Part shown: positions 55,004 through 64,000 of the stretch, piece after piece
Position numbering within the stretch: the first letter of the stretch is position 1
How the letters are laid out: each line of letters begins with the position of its first letter
Assembly: GCF_020080835.1 (NCBI RefSeq)
Contig: NC_058160.1
Location: 16,789,152 to 16,853,151 of the forward strand
DNA length: 64,000 nucleotides
Direction of reading: 5' to 3'
From: Cotesia glomerata
Lineage: Eukaryota > Arthropoda > Insecta > Hymenoptera > Braconidae
The notes under the pieces: model-generated
Seen by the model: only the letters and a program-made list of their open reading frames with translations
Databases searched by the model: none
What the model was told of the DNA's origin: nothing
Translations under genes and position numbers: made by a program

Positions 55004-56360
55004 CAGATAGCAAAATGACGTATTAAGTTATTCCGAATGAGCTCAGATTTCTGATTTGGACGTCAGAGTCTACGTCTAAAAGACGTCTTTAAGACCTTCT
55101 GAAGAGGTCGAATGCGCCGCTTATTGTAGACTTTAAGAACTCATCAAAACGAGCTCTTAAAGAGCTCTTTTTTCTGAACTCGCACAAATGAATGATTTTT
55201 TATCTCTATACGCTATTATAATGATAACAATAATAAGAACACAACAAAAATAATATTAATAATAATAATAATAATAATAAAAGTAAATTATGAAAAATAA
55301 TTCAGAGTTCCATGAAGCACCGATGCTGATTTCGAATGTTTATTATTTTAGTTAGACCTAATATTGTCGGTTTAAAGAGAGAAAGTGAAAATCGCAATTG
55401 CCGTAACTAAGATTCGAACCCGAGTCGCGCGCGTGCTAGATCGATACCTAACCCTCTACGCTGTTCAAACGATATGTCGTTACATATCTCATTATTCTTA
55501 TAAGCTAAGTTTATATAGTGATGAAATGTTGCGATCATTGTCTATATTATTTATTCTATTTGATACTCTGTATCGATAGAGAAAAAGTAACTTTTACGAA
55601 TATTTATATACTAAAAAATATTCAAAAGTCTACCTGTAATATTTTTTTAAATAGTCTATATAAATTTTGTTTACTTTTCACAATATAAAATCTAATAGAT
55701 AAATTAATGAATATTAAAAATTCAACAATAATTAATAAGTATATAGTTATAAGATATCGTTAAATTCGAATAAAATGTTTAAAATTGATACATGCAAACT
55801 ACTCCTTAAATGTAGAAAGTTCACATAATTTTTTCAGATTAGAATCCAATTTTATTATTTTATCTAAATTAGTTTGATTACGAACCAGATTTTAACATTA
55901 TTGCCTATTACTTCATAATATAATTTAAAATTTTTTAAAAATTTAATTAACCTGAATTAAGAGAAATGAGTTAACCTATGCCAAGTGTATATCTATATAT
56001 TAATCTATTCAAATTGTTTTAAATCATTTAATTCAAATTATTTTTAATCATTTTCAATTTAATTTCTCAATCAGGAAAGTAATAAATGAAAAATGAATAA
56101 GATTTTGACAGCTTTATATTAAAAAGAAATTTGTGTTTTTGTTTATAATGTCTATAAGCTCATTATACGCAACTCAAAAAGAAGTCCAAAAAAGGGACTC
56201 AGTTAGATGTCAGAAAATTGACTCCAAACTTATGAGTTCATTAAGAGCTCTTAGTTCTGACCTCGTAAAAAAGAGCTCCTTAAGACGTCACATTAGGACT
56301 TCTATAAGAAGTTTTTTAAAAGACTTCATACTGAAATCTTTCTGACTTTGATGCTGACTG
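55004..56360. mobile_element. 1.35-kb insertion splitting the transposase exon
   Basis: The protein breaks after LLPDI (56350 region) and resumes with TGRDKVERLP (55000 region) when this block is removed. Ends show CCAGTCATCCCAGATAGC at 54997 and, inverted, CCAGTCAGCATC. The two subterminal regions share short AAGACGTCTTT and AAGAGCTCTT motifs in both orientations. It holds a SINE copy at 55376-55540. No exact target duplication was resolved, so the superfamily is unknown. Confidence 0.65.
55376..55540 (-). mobile_element. tRNA-derived SINE-like copy, partner of 31423-31560
   Basis: The minus strand carries A-box CGTAGAGGGTTAG and B box GGTTCGAATCT with the same spacing and the same flanking segments as 31423-31560 (for example CTTATAAGAATAATGAGAT). 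It is nested in the insertion at 55004-56360. Confidence 0.6.
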
Positions 56361-57082
56361 GGATATCAGGCAGCAACTTTCCATCCCAGTGGATGACAAC
56401 GCATTGAGCAACTCGTAGATCAGTTTTCAAATCTTCAGCAATCTTTTTTCTTATCTCGATCCGATTTCGATGGATCGTACGGTGGTTTACAGAAACATCA
56501 TTTGAATTGATTCCTAAAGCTGATGCAAATGCGCAAAAAAGATGCGTGGCTTGTCTACTACTCACATTCGCTCTATCCATTGCCGAAACCACTTCTGGTG
56601 TCATAAGTTTTAATTTTTTTAGTTTTGGTTCAACAGGTAGCTCATCGAAAAAATCAGAAGTAGTAGAATGACTTGATTGAATTGATATAGTAGAAGTGTT
56701 AGAATGTTGTGAAATAGGTAACAAAGAGACTATAAATAGAAATTATAGAAAAATAATCATTAAAAAAAAAAGAAGAAGAAAAAAATTGAATGTTATTAGC
56801 TCATAAAAAAGATCTTTTGAATTGCGAGAACTTCATAAACTTGAGCTCACACTCATTTGAAAATGTTAACAACTTTCTGGTCTACTGTAAATGATGATAG
56901 AATATTACTTTTATCTTAAATAGCCGAAAACTCACATATTTGGTTTCTAGTGAAATTGCTCGTATATTTTCAGTAATGTACAGTATTACATAAAGCATTA
57001 GTAAAGTGTGAGCGAATTGCCTATCAAGTAAGTGAAGAATATAAAAATCATGACGTTAGTTTAGACTATTCACAGTACATTT

Positions 57083-57277
57083 ACTCAGTAAAAAATTTTT
57101 TGTCATTGCGTAAAGTATAAAAATTTTTGTGTAGAATATTACACTCTAGTGTGTAGAATTTCACATTCTCATGTGTTGATTTAACACACTAGAATGTTGA
57201 ATTAACATTAGTTTGTGTAAAAACAGTCAGTAAAACAAATATTTGTGTTAAATTAGACGAAAATTTTTTTACTGTGT
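57083..57277. mobile_element. 195-bp MITE in a transposase intron
   Basis: Ends ACTCAGTAAAAAATTTTTTG and, inverted, ACACAGTAAAAAAATTTTCG. The interior has several near-palindromic CACTCTAGTGTG and AACACACTAG motifs. It lies between transposase exons 1 and 2. The target duplication is unclear. Confidence 0.55.
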
Positions 57278-58602
57278 AAAAATCATTCACAGAATAATAA
57301 ATTAAAAATTAATTGTAAAGTTATTGCTGTGAGAAGAATTCTTTAAAATGGATTATTAAAAATAAAAGCAACGAGTAACCATTCGATTTTACCTGCTTCA
57401 TCAACTTCATTAGTATTTACATTTGTCCCAGCACCTTACATCCTAATAAAATTTGAATTGTCTTCCACACAAAAGGTTGATGTATTTTGTACATCGTCAA
57501 TATTGGCTGAAATCTTTATCAACTGACTACGTTTGCAAATTTCCCGACTAGCAATCAAAATTTTCCTTTGTGGTGAGCTTAATGTTGTTAAAACATTCTG
57601 CGGTGCAATATCGAACAGTTTGTCGAGAGAATTGATAAAAGTTTTTTCAGCCAATTGTTGTGCGGGAGATTTTTGCGAGCTTTATGTACTTGAGTTTTTT
57701 GCCAGTTTTTATATAATTTTTCAATTTTTCCAAATGAACGATGTGAATTGTTTCCTGGTAATGTGAACTTATTCCACACTTTGATAACCTCACACAGAAC
57801 AAATCTAGCACTTTCGCGAATGAATAGTTTATCTGTTCGATGTTTATAGAAAAAAAAAAACATAAAACATTACGATTAGTAGGTAATTTCAAATCACTTA
57901 AAGTTCTTGACTCGAACCTAACCTAGTTAATGTAATTTTTACTTGTTTTACAAGACATTGTTCATCTATAAACTGGTATAATTGTTGATACGATAATGAT
58001 TCATTAAAAAACCAACCTAAATTAAGGACAAATCATAATGAAAGACAATAGAGTACTCTAATTGCCGATTTCAAGCGGATAATTGATCAATTACGCAAAA
58101 AGTCAATAAATACTCAGAGGGCGTTAGTTGAGAATTCTGTAGAAAATTTGAATTTGACTTTAAACCTCTTAAAGCCAGTAATGATAACTCTTTTCAACAG
58201 AAAGTGAAAAGTTCCATACAAAAGTTAATATTAATATGAACACATGAATATGAAATATAAAAAAATTTTTTATAATTTAATACGTCGTAAAGATTAGTAA
58301 AAATGTAATAAGTTTTACAATGTAAAGTTGTGAAAGGTTAGATATGGAAGGTTTTATCCTGGATTACTATGTGACTTAAGTAATTTGTTGAACAATTAAG
58401 TTTTTTTGCAGCAATGGTAATAAATAAATAAATAGATACGAAAAAAAAATAATAACTTAAAATACAATAGAGATGCACAATAAAAATAAAAATACTATCA
58501 TGAAAATGTTGAGGTATTTAAAAAAAAAAACATAATTTTTCGGTAATACTCTCTTATGCGAAAAAAGAAATAAAAAGCATCAGAAAGGATTAGATTTTTT
58601 AT

Positions 58603-59547
58603 TATATTAAATACTTGTTAATTATTCAATTTTCTTATTTTTAATAATTTATCTTGTGGGAGTGGAATGTGTCAAATCACTTTCAATATGTTTACTTAAT
58701 CAGGGTTGTTTTGAGGATTGGTTAAATAATCTCAATAGATCAAAAACGGAATAAATAACAATAATATTTGTTCACTTATTAAGCAAGTTATAATGTAAAA
58801 AATTAATCTAGGCTAACTTTTTAGAGAATTGAATATATTTTAAATTTTTAATTGAAATTTGTCATTTATCGTCAATAATTTAGAAAATATAGTTGAAAAA
58901 TTATGAAAATGTGACTTATCAGGCTTGTTACTCTGAGCTATTGCGGAGACAACGAATCTTTCTTATACAATTTTGTAGCAAATTTGATGTACTAAAAAAT
59001 AAGAACCAAATTTTTTGTATTTTTATCGATGGTTCACTTGAACAAAGCTAAAAATTAGAAAAATAGGATTTTGTTGGTCTGTAACTTTGAAAATATTGAT
59101 GATACAAAAAATTTATCGGAATGTTTTTTGTAGTGCGTCAAATAAACTACAAAATTGTCATTCGACTTTTTGTTCTATCTTGGATAGTTTAGCTAAAAGT
59201 TACGAAAAACACAAAATTTGGGGAAAATTGATACTGTAAAGCTTTATAAAAAGTCAGGCTTCGATGGTAGCAATATAACCCAATGAAATTTTTTGTTCAA
59301 AATTTAATCCCAAATGAGGTCTGATAGTTTATTTTATGAAAAAATAAAATCTTCAGACGTTGCGGCAGTAAAAATGAAAAAAAAATTTTTCCCGTGTTAT
59401 TTGAATGGGAAAAACTTCAGAATCGAAGGAGGACCTCTTAAATTTAAAATTAAGAACTCTTCTTTGGACAGGCCTTTTGTTTCGACATCTTCTACGATAT
59501 TTTAAGCGGAAAGTGAAAAAAAAAATATCCGATTTTTTTGGCACACC

Positions 59548-59550
<3 letters not shown>
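58603..59550. repeat. Right TIR arm of copy 4
   Basis: This inverted partner of 50084-50171 plus 52029-52755 shares CTTGTGGGAGTGGAATG, AGGATTGGTTAAATAA and TTGTCATTTATCG-like segments. It keeps about 130 bp (59140-59280 region) lost from the left arm. Its outermost bases are CACACCTTA where copy 2 has CACACCCTA. Confidence 0.85.

Positions 59551-59630
<80 letters not shown>
59551..59630. repeat. (TA)n microsatellite
   Basis: A pure TA tract of 80 bp between copy 4 and a small MITE; together with 50005-50083 it was probably one tract before insertion. Confidence 0.95.
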
Positions 59631-59632
<2 letters not shown>

Positions 59633-59920
59633 AAAGATAGTTAATATTATAAGCCAGATTACCCGATCCAAATTGTTGGACAATGACTAATTTTTCAATA
59701 TTATTTTTTCACCATAATACTTTATCGGTATGAGGTCTCATACCATCAGAGAAAATTTAGGTGTCGATAATAATTAAAATTTTTTTTGACAATTATTATT
59801 AGAGAAAGATGTAATTTTTTACTCAGTGTAACTTTTTTTAGTGACTGAAAAAATAATTCGGACAGCCGAAGATATAATAATATAATAAAATAATCTGGCT
59901 TATAATATTAACTATCTTTG
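59631..59920. mobile_element. 290-bp MITE beside a (TA)n tract
   Basis: The inverted ends share about 30 bp beginning CAAAGATAGTTAATATTA and including TAAGCCAGATTA (one extra A in the left copy). The flanks are AT, in keeping with a TA-type target. It is non-coding. Confidence 0.75.
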
Positions 59921-60860
59921 ATTTATTCAATTTAAATTACCGATCTTTATATATTAAATATACATTGAAAATTCCTGGCCAAATAAGAATTTTTTTTATT
60001 TTTCATGCGTTAAGAATGACTTTTCGATCATGTCCAAGAAATAAAAAAAATTTGAAATTAATTTATTATTCAATATTTCCACGTGATGCATTCAATTTTT
60101 AATTCTCAAAATTACAATACTATGTATCTGTATAACTTTACCTTATTTGAAAAACGAAAAAAAAAATTTCTTACGTTAAATGCCCATTTGGAGTCACTTT
60201 TAAAACACTTGAATTCACAGTGTACATTCTTACCTTCAACACTTTCTTGAAAATTTTGGCGATTACAGTGAAAAGCAAGGCAAAAAATTCCACCAAGACA
60301 TAAGTGAAATGGAGAGTCGATATCATGGAAAGTGGAATATCAATATGATGGCAGATCATTACTGGACACTGATGAGAGATGTACCCGATAAAAACAGAAA
60401 GCAAAAAAGAAACCCTTTGCGTGAATCATTCGAAGACCAAAGGGTTTGACACAAGCGAAGAACTGCTTAAAATCTGAAAGATCGTTCCTTATCTTCGCAT
60501 GGTTTTTAAAAATATTTTTTGATAGAAATAAACTTAATCAAGTTCAATCAATTTTCTGCAGGATGCTAAAAAAAAAAAGAAATACCAGAAAAAAACAGAA
60601 AAAGTAAGAAGAACTCTCTGTGTAACTCATTTGAAAATAAAAAAGTTCGATACAAACGAAGGACAGTCCGAAATTCAAAAACATGGTTCCGTTCTTTCTC
60701 CTTACATGATATTTTTTACAGATTTAAAAATTTTGTCAGTTTTTCAATTCTAAGATCATATTCCATCCATGAAAATACACCTAAGTCATAAACGATCGAG
60801 TTTAATAGATTTTTTTTCATATTTATAACTGCAATTTTCTCGATTTTTTTTTTTTTTTAA
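59921..60860. other. AT-rich spacer with faint duplication
   Basis: Two weakly similar stretches near 60415-60500 and 60620-60710 share TCATTYGAARA, GACACAAGCGAAG/GATACAAACGAAGG and GTTCCKT. An old tandem duplication is possible. No gene was seen. Confidence 0.35.
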
Positions 60861-61300
60861 CGTCAATGGGACAAGAAAACTCCAAATTCAAATTCAGTGA
60901 AACAAAGTACATAAATATCATATTCAATCTGAATCCAAAAAATTTTTTTAATCTTGATAATTTCGATTTTTCATGATTTCTTGAAATTTTTTTTTTGGGT
61001 TTTTTGCAATTTTTTCAAAGTTTGACGGCTCAAGGGGCTACTTAACGTTTAGATTCAGATTTCGTGAATTGAAATACATAAAAATCATACGTGATCTAGG
61101 TACAAAAAAATTTTTTCATTGATTTGACTGCAGTTTTTCGCAATTTTTTGCATTATTTTTGGGTTTTTTGCATTTTACTCAAAATTTTGAGGGTGTACGG
61201 GCAAAACTGACTTCAGACTTCGATTCAATACGTCAAAATACATAAAGATAGGTAGGTCCAGTCAAAAGTACAGACCACTTTTTTTTTGTGGGCCGGTGTA
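60861..61300 (+). repeat. Degenerate tandem repeat, about 165-bp unit, three copies
   Basis: Units begin near 60861, 61022 and 61189. Each has a GGG or AAG patch, a TTCAGATTTCG-like segment, ACATAAAKATCATA, then T-rich sequence with GGGTTTTTTGCA. Strongly diverged and non-coding. Confidence 0.5.
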
Positions 61301-61524
61301 ATCTGAACCAAGTTTTGATATATTTGTAATAACAATGGATAAAGTTCAAAGCCTTTGATTAACCAAATGATCCGTTAATCGGAAATTATAAAATTTATAA
61401 ACAAAACAATATAGTTACTATATAAACTGAAAATTAAACTGTGGTTGTTAGTACAGTGTCAAAAAATAATACAAATGTATTTTTTCATCTATAATACTAT
61501 ATAGATCTTTATTATACTTTTCCA

Positions 61525-61640
61525 ACTTTCCGCAACAGCAATTAAAAAGCCCTAAGAATTGAAAAGTGATTGTTTTCAGTCCGCTTTTCGTAAAGCGAGC
61601 TTTATGAGACCTTGACGTTTTTAGGTCGGACAGCCGACCA
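61525..61640 (+). repeat. Diverged relic of the AACTTCCCGC family
   Basis: The order AACTTTCCGC, GTGATTGTTTTCAGTCCGC, then GAGACCTTGACGTTTTTAGGTC parallels 34062-34172 in the best copy. It is much more diverged, implying an older insertion. Confidence 0.45.
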
Positions 61641-61650
61641 AAATTAATCA

Positions 61651-61810
61651 ATCGCCGAATTTGATTTATAATAATTAATTAAATTTTTAACACAATAAAA
61701 TCAAAAAAGAATTTCAAACCGCCGATTTTAATTAATAATCATTAATTATAGTAATAAAATGAATAATTAAATCGCCGAATTTAATTAATAATAATTAATT
61801 AAATGTTAAA
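61651..61810 (+). repeat. Three tandem AATCGCCGAATTTAATTAAT units
   Basis: AATCGCCGAATTT or a close variant recurs near 61649, 61720 (ACCGCCGATTTT) and 61769, each followed by AATTAATAATAATTAATTAA. It lies next to a candidate LTR and could be part of its leader. Confidence 0.6.
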
Positions 61811-61873
61811 CAACCGAAACAACTAATCTAGCGTCGCAATTATTCAAGAATTTATAAATTCACCCGTCGCCGG

Positions 61874-63407
61874 TGAAATAATCACACAAAATAATAATAA
61901 TCACTCAATGTTTCGTCACTGAGTCTCACACAGTTCCAAATTTCACGCTAAGTCCCAATCTCTCCGCTGAGAGTGGATAACGTACGCCCGACTGCCTGCC
62001 CTGGGCGCGGCAGGCGCTTCTCGGGTTCCCTCTCTGGAGGCGAACCTTTTACTCGGTGTCGGTAAATCGCAGGAACCCGAAGCTCGATCAATGGGTAATC
62101 GAACTCATCGATTACCCCGGGAGTACAAACGCAAAAAATCAAACAATAATAATCATAACAACTGAACAGCAGTAAACAACAAAATAAATGGCGGTACCTA
62201 AATCGTGGGATTATCTGTACTACGTAAACACAACTCAACCTTTGAAATTACTCTACCATTAATCACGCCAGGCATCAACGACAATTTTATTTAACAAAAA
62301 AAATAATTTATTTAGGCAACTCGATTAAATTTTAACTTAAATAAATCCCACGAGCTATTTTTAGAGAAACGTGGCCACTTACCCTGGTCGAAGACTTCCT
62401 CGGCTAATGTCCTGGGTGGTGTCACCACGGCGATCGTCCTCGGCTTCCAAGTTGACTCGCAACAAGAAACCGGTGACGGTCAGTCCGGCGCAGCTTCGTC
62501 CGTCAACGCATGATCTGCGTATGATTTATCCTCGGCGAGGATCCTCAAAAGAATACTCTGGTGTGTCGGGGCACGTCGGTTGACTCACACATTGTACTCG
62601 CACGTCGGTTGTATTTTTAACAGTTTGCAAATAATTGACAACAGTCAATTTATGGTCGAATTTCTATTCGCAAACACAACAACTAACAATACTCCAAATT
62701 TTGCACTACGTCGTGACAAATTTATGTAGTGATTAATGAACAGCAAGAATTATAACAAAAAATTCTCAAAGAATCAAAAGATACGTCCTTACACGGCAAT
62801 CGAAAACGTGGAAGAAGGAAAAATCCTCATATGTCGCATTCCTCGCCTCTCTCCCCTCTCTGCTGGATCCATCGTTAGCGTTGAACTCCAGAGATGGCGC
62901 CGTATATCCAATTTTCCAATATCGACGTTTCGAATGATGTATTGGCTGGAGCATTGGCGCGCTCGACAGCCCGCTTTCCAACTTCGCGCCTGCGCCGCTT
63001 TCACTCCAAATTCCAAGCCATCCGTCGTCTTGTTCTCTCTGAATAGCCTCTCTCCGTCGATGAGTGTCTTGGAGATTATCCACGTCGATGATCCTCGTTG
63101 GTTTACTCTTCGCGGGTTCGTGGCCGACGTCGTTTGTACCATTACAATAATTAAGTACTTAAATCTAAATTAAAGCTAACTTAATTACTAAATTAAATTA
63201 TTTAATATCGCAATAAATTTTGGTTTCGCACGCAATCGAGCTTCGTTCGAATTTTCTCACGCGAGGGCGACTCGGTCGCGGCGAATCCAACCAATGGACA
63301 GAAAGATATACCAAAAATCTCCATTCAAATTCATTTAAATTAAATTAATAAAATAAAAATATAAAGTAAAAATTATTAACAGGTGGTGCTAAAAGCGGCC
63401 TGTTACA
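61874..63407 (-). repeat. Candidate LTR, minus orientation
   Basis: On the minus strand it begins TGTAACAGGCCGCTTTTAGC at 63407 and may end ...TTATTTCA at 61874, immediately before CCGGCGACGGGTG, which resembles a GGCGAC-type primer-binding site. The block is clearly more GC-rich than its surroundings. No gag or pol lies beyond it within the next 1.5 kb and no second LTR was found, so this may be a solo LTR or another repeat. Short open frames inside have no recognisable product. Confidence 0.4.
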
Positions 63408-63885
63408 AGGTCAAAGAAAATTATTTGGGCTTCCCAATACTTCAACTAACGGTGAAATACCGAATATTTACATATAAATTCTATAGTAAGTAAATTAAAT
63501 GACTAGTTCACAAGAAATATCCACTAAATGTATTTAATGAAAGAACCGTGGCGTTAGAATTTCCAATTTTTGTCGTAGTTTTCTATTTTTTGTAGTTGTA
63601 GTAGAACTACATAACACTTTTAACTCAGTATAAAATTGGAAAACAATAACACCCAAAATATGGGTTTCGAAACATTTTTAATTGTAAAAAAATTTAAAAT
63701 GTAAAAATCACAATTTTCTAAGAATCACCGACATAAGAATCGATTTGATTTAGTTAACTAGCAATTGCTTCCGCAAAATATTTGTAGTAAGGTCAGTAAA
63801 CTAATATGTGTAATAAAAACTTCAGACATATTGTGAGAAAACTTAAATCTCTTATAATTTTCCTTAGCTTACCCATGTAACAAAC
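63408..63885. other. AT-rich spacer, nothing recognised
   Basis: No gene, repeat end or RNA gene was seen. Confidence 0.45.
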
Positions 63886-64000
63886 CCACACTGAAAAAAT
63901 ATATATGCGCATATATGCTGACAAAAATACATATACGTCGCACATATAAAATATATACGCCACATACTTTTTTTTTGCCCCCGTATATGCGGCAAATATT
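63886..64000. mobile_element. Probable MITE end cut by the window edge
   Basis: It starts CACACTGAAAAAAT, like the end of the MITE at 32010-32232, then carries ATATATGCGCATATAT palindromes and repeated ATATACGYCRCATA motifs. The other end is outside the window. Confidence 0.4.

Larger units (their letters stand above)
53199..57958 (-). pseudogene. HWDGK-type transposase gene, multi-exon and broken
   Basis: Exons on the minus strand: exon 1 57958-57393 (LPTNRN, ESARFVL, SLDKLFDIAPQN); exon 2 from 56729 (DELPVEPKLKK nuclear signal, then SAMDRANVSSRQATHL and VVIHWDGKLLPDI), continuing beyond an insertion at about 55003-54806 (GRDKVERLPII, LLGVPKL, MCFDTCATNTG, a probable catalytic D); 54800-54704 (FPKKYVDHSTKR); and 54050-53199 (GPNHHARWMSKAL, LWYLSEELVGLALFD, then NDLAERGIALIQEY and LLQAVEEHRKKFPN). 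The pattern is one I recognise from uncharacterised proteins repeated in insect and cnidarian genomes; the assignment as transposase rests on the TIR context. Lesions: TAG in exon 1, a T-run frameshift, a stop before SGV, a likely deletion after NTG, TAG after MSKAL and TGA before ASDQN. Confidence 0.75.
50084..59550 (-). mobile_element. Long-TIR DNA transposon copy 4, transposase-bearing
   Basis: A 9.5-kb element starts TAGGGTTTGCCAAAAAAA and ends GGCACACCTTA, set in (TA)n on both sides. The arms are 50084-52755 (containing a nested 1.86-kb element) and 58603-59550. The left arm lacks about 130 bp present in the right arm (between 52200 and 52215). It carries the most complete transposase gene of the family (53199-57958, minus), itself interrupted by about 1.35 kb of foreign DNA and an intronic MITE. 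Without the nested insertions it would be about 6 kb. Confidence 0.85.

Noticed and set aside
62736..63173. 145-codon plus-strand frame
   Set aside because: No recognisable domain; frames are open on both strands here because the block is GC-rich, and it lies in a candidate LTR.

Overview
The window looks like intergenic, transposon-packed DNA from an AT-rich arthropod nuclear genome, probably an insect. The reasons are very low GC, long (TA)n and (TG)n tracts, spliced transposon genes with GT-AG introns, an arthropod-type TCAGT initiator in an LTR promoter, and the element mix: BEL/Pao LTR retrotransposon, R1-clade non-LTR retrotransposon, Helitrons, Helentron, long-TIR DNA transposons, MITEs and tRNA-headed SINEs. 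No convincing host protein-coding gene, rRNA or functional tRNA gene was found. Every sizeable open reading frame that I could identify belongs to a mobile element.

Layout. 1-1390: a minus-strand LTR with a primer-binding site. 2003-4795: a long-TIR DNA transposon with a perfect 8-bp target duplication, carrying only the N-terminal part of a transposase gene. 5325-9030: a foldback repeat complex with nested small elements. 9518-20234: an internally deleted, spliced Helentron gene (minus). A 1.4-kb element with a 2-bp target duplication interrupts its endonuclease, and a very young BEL/Pao retrotransposon (12999-19663) sits inside its first intron. 21224-24943 and 37243-43132: two near-identical Helitrons (minus); one is heavily deleted and the other has N-terminal and Rep regions but a dead helicase. 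25331-30443: an apparently full-length two-ORF R1-clade LINE (minus) inserted in a (TG)n tract with a 14-bp target duplication. 31945-32640 and 35340-37160: tandem arrays. 43159-46326, 47030-48059 and 50084-59550: three more members of the long-TIR, 8-bp-duplication family, all landed in (TA)n. The last holds the most complete transposase, although it is broken. 48149-49877 and 61874-63407: two further candidate LTRs.

How the parts relate. Insertions are layered. Symmetric TIR arms, duplicate copies and coding frames provide internal empty sites, so several nested insertions can be dated relative to each other and their target duplications read directly. The best candidate for an under-described system is the long-TIR family whose transposase carries the motifs HWDGK, GPNHHARWM and NDLAERG. 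It has 8-bp duplications, a taste for (TA)n targets, and two derivatives here that keep only the N-terminal exon(s). Coordinates of imperfect repeats are approximate to about 10-20 bases. All family calls come from reading the sequence; none was tested by a database search.
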